A DNA stretch of 11,143 nucleotides. Origin: DASXBA01 sp046729895. GTDB taxonomy: Bacteria; Actinomycetota; Thermoleophilia; Solirubrobacterales; Thermoleophilaceae. Shown piece by piece: positions 6,044 through 11,143 of this stretch. The first letter of the stretch is position 1, and the number at the start of each line of letters is the position of its first letter. Under the pieces are notes generated by a model that worked only from the letters and a program-made list of their open reading frames with translations, was not told where the DNA came from and did no database searches. The stretch spans positions 1 to 11,143 of the forward strand of contig JBKPHP010000200.1 of assembly GCA_046729895.1 (NCBI GenBank), in the 5' to 3' direction. Position numbers and translations under genes: made by a program.

Positions 6044-7017
6044 TGGAGCCCCTCCGTCTCGGGCAAGCCGAGCATCAGGTTGAGGTCCTGCACGGCCTGG
6101 CCGGCCGCTCCCTTCCAGAGATTGTCGAGCGCCGCGAACACGAGCACGCGGTCTGTGTCCGCATCCACGGTCGCGTGGATTCGGCAGCGGTTGGTCTCGC
6201 GCACCTCGCCGGTCCCCGGCGGCGAGCTCGCCAGCTCGATGAACGGCTCGCCGTCGTAGGCGGCCTCGAACAGCTCCGCCACCGCGCCCGCCTCGAGCGG
6301 CTCCCGCGCCGTCACGTAACAGCTCGCGAGCAGCCCCTGGTCGATCGGCAGCAGGTGCGGAATGAACGTGATCCGCAGCCCCGGCAGCTCGCTGCGAAGC
6401 TCCGCCTCGTGACGGTGGCCGTCGACGCCGTAGGGGTTCACGTTCTCGCTCACCGAGACGAAATGGGTGGCCTGGGTCGCCTCCCGGCCCGCGCCGGAAA
6501 CGCCGGACTTGGCGTCCACGACCGCGTCCGCTGCCACCTGGCGCAGCGGAGCCAGCGCCAGCAGCGCCGCGGTCGGGTAGCAGCCGGGGGCGGCGACGAG
6601 GTCGGCCTCCCGGATCGCGTCGCGGTGAAGCTCCGTGAGCCCGTAGACCGCCTCCGAGATCAGCTCCGGCGCCCCGTGGTCGCGGTACCACTGCTCGTAG
6701 CTGTTCTGGTCGAGCCGGAAGTCCGCGGACAGATCCACGACCTTGAGCCCTCGTTGGCGCAGCTGCTTCACGGCCTCTGCCGCGGCGCCGTGTGGATAGG
6801 CGACCAGGGCGGCCTCGGCGCGCTCCGCCACGCGGTCGGCGTCCAGCTCCTCCAGTGAAAGCCGGATCCCGTAACGGGGATAGAGCTCGTCGTGCCTGCG
6901 CCCCGTCTCGCTGCGCGCGGTGACCCCGGTCAGCTCGAGGGAAGGATGGCGCTGGACCAGGTACGCGCAGAGCGCCCCCGCGTAGCCGCTCGCCCCGACG
7001 ACGGCGACCCTATGCAC
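6040..7017 (-). CDS. argC: N-acetyl-gamma-glutamyl-phosphate reductase
   Basis: This NADPH-dependent enzyme reduces N-acetylglutamyl 5-phosphate to the semialdehyde, the third step of the pathway. The product is 325 residues, within the usual range for the single-domain bacterial form. The dinucleotide-binding loop GASGYAG is at 8-14. The catalytic cysteine is C146 in APGCYPTA, SGVSGAGR is at 171-178, and the catalytic histidine region GHRHEAE is at 200-206. The chosen GTG at 7017-7015 lies inside the end of pheT (8-base overlap); it gives the canonical short lead into VAVVGASGYAG. A partial GGGA ribosome site precedes it. Because it overlaps pheT there is no room for a conventional arg promoter directly upstream, so expression must come from the pheST transcript or from a promoter hidden within pheT. 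Confidence 0.97.
   Translation of the reverse strand: MHRVAVVGASGYAGALCAYLVQRHPSLELTGVTARSETGRRHDELYPRYGIRLSLEELDADRVAERAEAALVAYPHGAAAEAVKQLRQRGLKVVDLSADFRLDQNSYEQWYRDHGAPELISEAVYGLTELHRDAIREADLVAAPGCYPTAALLALAPLRQVAADAVVDAKSGVSGAGREATQATHFVSVSENVNPYGVDGHRHEAELRSELPGLRITFIPHLLPIDQGLLASCYVTAREPLEAGAVAELFEAAYDGEPFIELASSPPGTGEVRETNRCRIHATVDADTDRVLVFAALDNLWKGAAGQAVQDLNLMLGLPETEGLQ
6049..6055 (-). promoter_or_regulatory. Ribosome binding site of argJ
   Basis: The minus strand reads GGAGGGG followed by CTCCA and the GTG at 6043. It lies inside the last argC codons. It fixes the argJ start at the GTGA overlap and shows that argJ can recruit ribosomes itself, unlike argB just downstream, which has no visible site. 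Confidence 0.7.
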
Positions 7018-9442
7018 GGAGCTTCCCGTCGATCTTCTGCAGCTCGCGCTCGATGGCCGCGCGGCGCTCCGCGACCTCCTCGTCGGTGAGCGTGCGGTCG
7101 GGCGCCCTGAACTCCAGCCGGAGCGCGAGCGACTTCCTCTCCGCCCCCAGCTGCTCGCCGCGGTACAGGTCGAAGACGCGCAGGCCCACGAGCAGCGCCC
7201 CACCCCCCGCCCGCACGGCGCGCTCGACGCGGGCGGCGCTCACGTGCTCGGGCACCACCACCGCGATGTCCTGCCGGACGGCAGGGAAGTCCGTCAGATC
7301 GCGGTAAGGGACGGCGTCAGGCGCCAGCTCGGCAACCGTGTCGAAGTCCAGCTCGAAGCACGCGACCGGGCCCTCGAGCTCCCAGCTGCGCGTCACGATC
7401 GGGTGCAACTCGCCGATCCAACCCAACTCCCGATCGCGGCCGGCGAACACGGCGGCGGAGCGACCGGGATGCAGGAAGGGCCGGGCCTCCGGCTCGACCC
7501 GCCATTCGACGTCCGTGGGGGCGAGGGCCGCCCCGAGCAGCGCCCGGGCGACGTAGAAGTCGACCGGGCGGCTCGCGGTCCGCCAGCCGGAAGGGAGCTC
7601 CTGTGCGATCAAGGCCGCCACGTGATGGCGCTCCAGCGCCGGCTCGGCTCCGCGCGGGGGGTCGGGCACCTCGTCCAGCGGGCCGGAGCTCTGGTAGACG
7701 TGGGCGGACTCGAACAGCGCGACCGCCGAGCGGCCGTGGGCCGCGTTGTGGCGCGCCGAGTCCAGGAGCCCCGGAAGAAGGAGCGGGCGCATCACGCTCT
7801 GGTCGGCGCTCAGCGGGTTGGAGAGTCGCAACCGTGGCTCGTCTTCGAGCCGGAGAGCTGCGATCGTCTCCGGAGAAGTGAAGCTGAACGACACCGTCTC
7901 GCTCAGCCCGCGGTCCCGGAGGGAGTCCTCGATGCGGCGGCGCAGGCGCTGCGCCGGAGTGAGGTGACCCACGGCCTCCCGCCGGGCCGGGAGCGTGGTG
8001 GGGAGCTTGTCGAGCCCGTGGACTCGCGCCACCTCCTCGATCAGGTCGGCCTCGCGCTGGACGTCCGAGTCGCGCCAATAGGGGACCGTGGCGGTCAGCT
8101 CGCCCTCCCCGGCGTCGACGTCGAAGCCGAGCCTGGAGAGAATCGTCACGGCCTCGTCCGGCTCGATCTCCTCGCCGAGCAGGCGCCGCAGCCGCTCGAG
8201 ACGCAACTTCACCAGCCGGGGCTCGGCGGGCTGCGGGTAGGCGTCGAGCGTCCCGGGCACGAGCCGGGCGCCGCAGATCTCCACCATCAGCCTGGCGGTC
8301 AGTCGCTGCGCCGCCATCGCGCTCTCGGGATGTAGCTGCTTCTCGAAGCGGGCGCTCGCCTCGGTACGCAGGCCCAGCTCGGCGGAGGTTCGCAGGATGT
8401 TCGGGCCGACCCAGGTGGCCGCCTCCATCAGGACGCGGATGGTCTTCTCCGAGACCTCGGAGACCTGGCCGCCCATGACGCCGGCGATCCCGGAGGGCCC
8501 CTCCGCGTCGCACACCAGGCCCATCTGGGAGTCGAGCCGGCGTTCGACGCCGTCGAGAGTCGTCATCGTCTCGCCGTCGCGCGCCAGCCGGACCACGATC
8601 CGGCCTCCTCGCACCTCGTCCAGGTCGAAGGCGTGTAGCGGCTGACCGCTGGCGAGCATCACGTAGTTGGTGATGTCCACCACGTTGGAGATGGGCCGCT
8701 GGCCGGCTGCCGTCAGGCGCTGCTTCAGCCAGAGCGGCGACTCGCCGATCGTGACGTCCTCGAAGACCCGAGCGGTGAACCGCAGGCAGATCTCCGGGTC
8801 AGCGATCTCAACCGAGGCGTGGTCTTCGGCGCGGTCGTCGCCGCTCGGCTCCGCGTCGGGCGACGTGGGATCTTCGGCGAGAGGTCCGGCCGTGACCGCA
8901 TGCGCCTCCCTGGCCACCCCGTACACGCCCAGCGTGTCCGGGCGGTTGGGGGACGTCTCGAGCTCGAGCACCTCGTCGACGATCGGCAGGTGCTCGACGA
9001 GCGGCGCCCCGGCAGGCGCGTCGTCGGGCAGCACCATGATCCCGGCGTGGTCCTCGCCGAGGCCCACCTCGTCCTCCGCGAGGATCATCCCGCTCGACTT
9101 GACCCCGCGGAGCGTCGCCTCACCCAGCTCGGTGCCGTCGGCCATGCGCGCCCCGGGCCGGGCCACCGCGACGGTCTGGCCGGCGGCGACGTTGGGCGCG
9201 CCGCAGACGATCGTGCGCGGCTCGCCCGAGCCGTCGTCGACCTTGCAGACGCTCAGCCTGTCGGCGTCGGGATGCCGGTCGGCCTCGAGCACCTTGCCGA
9301 CCACGAACGCGTCCGCCGACGGAACCCCGACCCGGTCGAGTCGCTCGAGCTCCAGGCCGCTGAGCGACAGCCGCTCGCCGAGCTCCCTGTTCGAGAGCTC
9401 CGGGTCGCAGTACGACCGCAGCCACTTCGCCGGAACCCTCAT
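7010..9442 (-). CDS. pheT: Phenylalanyl-tRNA synthetase beta subunit
   Basis: This is the large subunit of the alpha2-beta2 enzyme that charges tRNA-Phe; it binds tRNA and edits misacylated Tyr. The product is 810 residues, a normal bacterial length. Domains in order: tRNA-binding OB fold at about 40-150 (VGKVLEADRHPDADRLSVC), SPNRPD at 164-169 followed by GVAREAHA, the B3/B4 editing region at about 212-390 (VVDITNYVMLASGQPLHAFD), B5 at about 408-481 with the metal-site residues D466, E469 and E470, the catalytic-like core, and a C-terminal FDX-ACB domain from about 718 (DFPAVRQDIAVVV) that grips the anticodon. The ATG at 9442 overlaps the pheS stop as ATGA. The open frame continues well upstream inside pheS but without family similarity. 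The end overlaps argC by 8 bases. Confidence 0.98.
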   Translation of the reverse strand: MRVPAKWLRSYCDPELSNRELGERLSLSGLELERLDRVGVPSADAFVVGKVLEADRHPDADRLSVCKVDDGSGEPRTIVCGAPNVAAGQTVAVARPGARMADGTELGEATLRGVKSSGMILAEDEVGLGEDHAGIMVLPDDAPAGAPLVEHLPIVDEVLELETSPNRPDTLGVYGVAREAHAVTAGPLAEDPTSPDAEPSGDDRAEDHASVEIADPEICLRFTARVFEDVTIGESPLWLKQRLTAAGQRPISNVVDITNYVMLASGQPLHAFDLDEVRGGRIVVRLARDGETMTTLDGVERRLDSQMGLVCDAEGPSGIAGVMGGQVSEVSEKTIRVLMEAATWVGPNILRTSAELGLRTEASARFEKQLHPESAMAAQRLTARLMVEICGARLVPGTLDAYPQPAEPRLVKLRLERLRRLLGEEIEPDEAVTILSRLGFDVDAGEGELTATVPYWRDSDVQREADLIEEVARVHGLDKLPTTLPARREAVGHLTPAQRLRRRIEDSLRDRGLSETVSFSFTSPETIAALRLEDEPRLRLSNPLSADQSVMRPLLLPGLLDSARHNAAHGRSAVALFESAHVYQSSGPLDEVPDPPRGAEPALERHHVAALIAQELPSGWRTASRPVDFYVARALLGAALAPTDVEWRVEPEARPFLHPGRSAAVFAGRDRELGWIGELHPIVTRSWELEGPVACFELDFDTVAELAPDAVPYRDLTDFPAVRQDIAVVVPEHVSAARVERAVRAGGGALLVGLRVFDLYRGEQLGAERKSLALRLEFRAPDRTLTDEEVAERRAAIERELQKIDGKLRA

Positions 9443-10497
9443 GCCCCGAACTGCTCCAGCAGGCGCAGGTCGTTGTCGAACAGCATGCGGAGGTCGGGGA
9501 CCCCGTGCTTGAGCAGGGCGATCCGGTCTATGCCCATCCCGAAGGCGAAACCCTGGATCCGCTCGGGGTCGTAGCCGTTCTCCGCCACGAAGCCGTAGAC
9601 ATTCGGGTCCACCATGCCCGAGCCGAGGATCTCGATCCAGGCCGAGCCCTTGCAGAGTGGACAGCGCGAGCCATCGGCCAGGTAGCCCTTCGCGTCGCAC
9701 CGGAAGCACGACACGTCGACCTCCACGCTCGGCTCGGTGAACGGGAAGTAGCCGGCCCGCAGCCTGATCTCGCGCTCCTGCCCGAACATCGCGCGGGCGA
9801 ATTCGAGCAACACGCCCTGGAGGTCGGCGAGCGTGATCTCCTCATCCACGGCGAGCCCCTCCAGCTGGTGGAACATCGGCGTGTGAGTGGCGTCCGAGTC
9901 GCGCCGGTAGACGCGCCCGGGGATGACTATGTAGATCGGCGGCTCCTGGCGCTCCATCGCCCGGGTCTGCATAGGAGACGTGTGCGTGCGGAGCACCACC
10001 TGGTCGGCCAGGTAGAAGGTGTCCATCAGCGTCCTGGCAGGGTGGCCGGGGGGGATGTTGAGCGAGGTGAAGTTGTAGTAGTCGAACTCGACCTCGGGAC
10101 CCTCCACTACGTCGAATCCCAGACCGACGAAGATGTCTTCCATCTCCCGACGGGTTTGGCTCACGAGGTGTAGGTGGCCGGCGGGCAGCGGCGGGTCGCC
10201 CGGCAGGGTCACGTCGATGCGGTCCTGCGCCAGGCGAGCGTCGAGCTCCTCCGCCTCGAGCCGCCCCTTGCGCTCGGTCAGGAGCGACTCGAGCGCCCGC
10301 TTCAGCTCGTTTGCCTCCTTGCCGACCGGTCCGCGCTCCTCGGGCGGCAGCTCGCCGATCGAGCGCAACGCCTGCGTGAGCCGCGCCTTGCGGCCCAGGT
10401 ACCGGACCCGCAGCTCCTCGAGCTCGCCGGCGCTGCCTGCGGCGGCGATCGCGGACTCGGCCTCCCTACGGAGGTCGGCGAAGCGGGTGTCAGGCAT
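9439..10497 (-). CDS. pheS: Phenylalanyl-tRNA synthetase alpha subunit
   Basis: This catalytic subunit is a class II synthetase core with an N-terminal coiled-coil arm. The product is 352 residues, as usual. Residues 1-90 are charged and helical (the tRNA-binding arm, with RYLGRKARLT at 32-41). Substrate-site segments include EGPEVEFDYYNF (132-143) and THTSPMQ (171-177). Motif 2 is GRVYRRDSDATHTPMFHQLEG (194-214) and motif 3 lies in GFAFGMGIDRIALL (316-329). Cysteines C264, C267, C279 and C282 form a CxxC...CxxC pair before WIEILGSGMV; this cysteine cluster is common in bacterial PheS. The ATG at 10497 overlaps the end of the methyltransferase gene by 8 bases. AGGA 9 bases upstream is the likely ribosome site. 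It pairs with the adjacent pheT product. Confidence 0.98.
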   Translation of the reverse strand: MPDTRFADLRREAESAIAAAGSAGELEELRVRYLGRKARLTQALRSIGELPPEERGPVGKEANELKRALESLLTERKGRLEAEELDARLAQDRIDVTLPGDPPLPAGHLHLVSQTRREMEDIFVGLGFDVVEGPEVEFDYYNFTSLNIPPGHPARTLMDTFYLADQVVLRTHTSPMQTRAMERQEPPIYIVIPGRVYRRDSDATHTPMFHQLEGLAVDEEITLADLQGVLLEFARAMFGQEREIRLRAGYFPFTEPSVEVDVSCFRCDAKGYLADGSRCPLCKGSAWIEILGSGMVDPNVYGFVAENGYDPERIQGFAFGMGIDRIALLKHGVPDLRMLFDNDLRLLEQFGA

Positions 10498-11143
10498 CGG
10501 CGGCCATCCTATTTGCGACGTCGTAGAGCGCGACGGTCGCGGCCGTGGCGACGTTGAGCGACTCCGGGCCGCCCTCCCGCAGCGGGATGCTTGCCCGCAC
10601 GCCGTCCAGCTCGGGCGGGAGCCCCTCGCGCTCGCCGCCGAGGCACAGCACCACGGGCGCTGAGAGCTCGAGCTCGCGGAGCGACACGCCCTCGTGCGGG
10701 TCGAGCGCCACCAGCGTGCCCTGCAGCTCGTCGAACCGGGCGCGGGCCGGCGGACGCGCGAACAGCGACCCCATGCTCGCCCTCACCGCCTTGGGCGAAA
10801 AGGGGTCGGCGCAGCGAGGGCCGAGCACCACCGGGCCGTCGCAGAGGGCGTGTGCCGAGCGGATCACCGCTCCCACGTTTCCCGGGTCCGCCACGCCGTG
10901 GAGGTAGACCGACAGCCGCCCGCCGGGCTGCGACCAGCGGCGCCGGTAGACGCCGATGGCGCGCGTCCCGGAGCCGAGCGAGCTGGCCGCCGCCAGGAGC
11001 TCCGGCTCGACGTCCTCGCCTGCGACCAGCACGAATTCGGGTTCCCACCCCGCCTCGACCAGGTCCTCGCCTTCCGCCACGAAGAGGTCCAGCTTGTCGC
11101 GCCAGCGCTTCTGCTGGAGCTTGCGGATCGTCTTGAGCTGTTC
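10490..11143 (-). CDS. SpoU/TrmH-family RNA 2'-O-methyltransferase (5' end missing)
   Basis: The last 217 codons are visible; the start lies beyond the right edge. The protein is a SAM-dependent SPOUT-fold (trefoil knot) enzyme that methylates ribose 2'-OH in rRNA or tRNA. Counting from the first visible codon, the substrate-recognition remnant reads RKLQQKRWRDKLDLFVAEGE (7-26). Motif 1 is ADPGNVGAVIRSA (85-97, holding the conserved N and catalytic R), motif 2 is VVLCLGGEREGLPPEL (164-179), and motif 3 is IPLREGGPESLNVATAATVALY (186-207). A methyltransferase of this type (TsnR or YsgA-like) directly upstream of pheST is a known arrangement in actinobacteria and Bacillus, often after infC-rpmI-rplT. 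The exact target nucleotide cannot be read from the sequence, so I give no symbol. Its TGA lies 8 bases inside pheS. Confidence 0.93.
   Translation of the reverse strand, partial: EQLKTIRKLQQKRWRDKLDLFVAEGEDLVEAGWEPEFVLVAGEDVEPELLAAASSLGSGTRAIGVYRRRWSQPGGRLSVYLHGVADPGNVGAVIRSAHALCDGPVVLGPRCADPFSPKAVRASMGSLFARPPARARFDELQGTLVALDPHEGVSLRELELSAPVVLCLGGEREGLPPELDGVRASIPLREGGPESLNVATAATVALYDVANRMAADA

Larger units (their letters stand above)
920..11143 (-). other. Inferred nine-gene operon: RNA methyltransferase - pheST - argCJBD - GGCT-like - argG - small membrane protein
   Basis: All junctions are tight. The overlaps are 8 bases (methyltransferase/pheS), 4 (pheS/pheT, ATGA), 8 (pheT/argC), 4 (argC/argJ, GTGA), 1 (argJ/argB, TGATG) and 1 (argB/argD, TAGTG). 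The gaps are 2 bases (argD/GGCT-like), 7 (GGCT-like/argG) and 2 (argG/small gene). The first intergenic space able to hold a terminator or promoter is 750-919. The operon's promoter is outside the window to the right. One transcript is inferred from spacing and strand only; an internal promoter inside pheT could still drive the arg genes separately. Confidence 0.75.

Noticed and set aside
6044..6691. Upstream in-frame extension of argJ
   Set aside because: Overlaps conserved argC sequence and lacks similarity to ArgJ; the GTG at 6043 has a strong ribosome site.
7244..8335. 363-codon plus-strand frame opposite pheT
   Set aside because: pheT is complete and conserved over this stretch; the antisense product is compositionally a shadow.
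7317..8513. 398-codon minus-strand frame in another phase of pheT
   Set aside because: Arg/Ala/Pro/Gly-rich out-of-frame reading of pheT without motifs.
9443..9709. Upstream in-frame extension of pheT
   Set aside because: Out-of-phase reading of the pheS 3' end; the ATG at 9442 gives the canonical PheT N-terminus.
9654..9709. Four-cysteine zinc-finger-like motif in PheS as a possible novel insertion
   Set aside because: CxxC pairs just before WIEILG are common in bacterial PheS, so it is ordinary.

Overview
The window is very GC-rich, and every gene I can support lies on the minus strand. The proteins, the pheST-arg gene order and the frequent GTG starts fit a high-GC Actinomycetota, most likely class Thermoleophilia (Solirubrobacterales or Gaiellales). 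That class placement is inference from gene style, not a database match.

Reading in the direction of transcription (right to left): a SpoU/TrmH-family RNA 2'-O-methyltransferase cut by the right edge (10490-11143); pheS and pheT, the two subunits of phenylalanyl-tRNA synthetase (7010-10497); the arginine genes argC, argJ, argB and argD (2818-7017); a gamma-glutamylcyclotransferase-like gene (2372-2815); argG (1093-2364); and a 56-residue single-pass membrane protein of unknown function (920-1090). These nine genes form one nearly gapless chain. Neighbours overlap by 1 to 8 bases or lie at most 7 bases apart, so co-transcription and translational coupling are expected. A 170-base gap (750-919) follows, with two inverted repeats and a possible -10 element. 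The 5' third or less of dnaE, the DNA polymerase III alpha subunit, then runs off the left edge (1-749).

ArgJ, if it has the usual acetyl-recycling activity, together with ArgB, ArgC and ArgD makes ornithine from glutamate. ArgG then acts two steps later, on citrulline. The ornithine carbamoyltransferase (argF), the argininosuccinate lyase (argH) and the repressor (argR), which in many actinobacteria complete an argCJBDFRGH cluster, are not in the window. Where argF-argR would sit there is the cyclotransferase-like gene, and where argH would sit there is the small membrane protein. ArgB carries the N-terminal helix and C-terminal signature of arginine-inhibited kinases, so feedback at that enzyme is a likely control point.

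I found no tRNA or rRNA genes, CRISPR arrays, insertion sequences or phage genes. This is mainly a conserved housekeeping region. The points worth a second look are the cyclotransferase-like gene inside the arginine cluster, the small membrane protein coupled to argG, the lack of any gap for a separate arg promoter, and a long hairpin between the operon and dnaE that pairs continuously only as plus-strand RNA.
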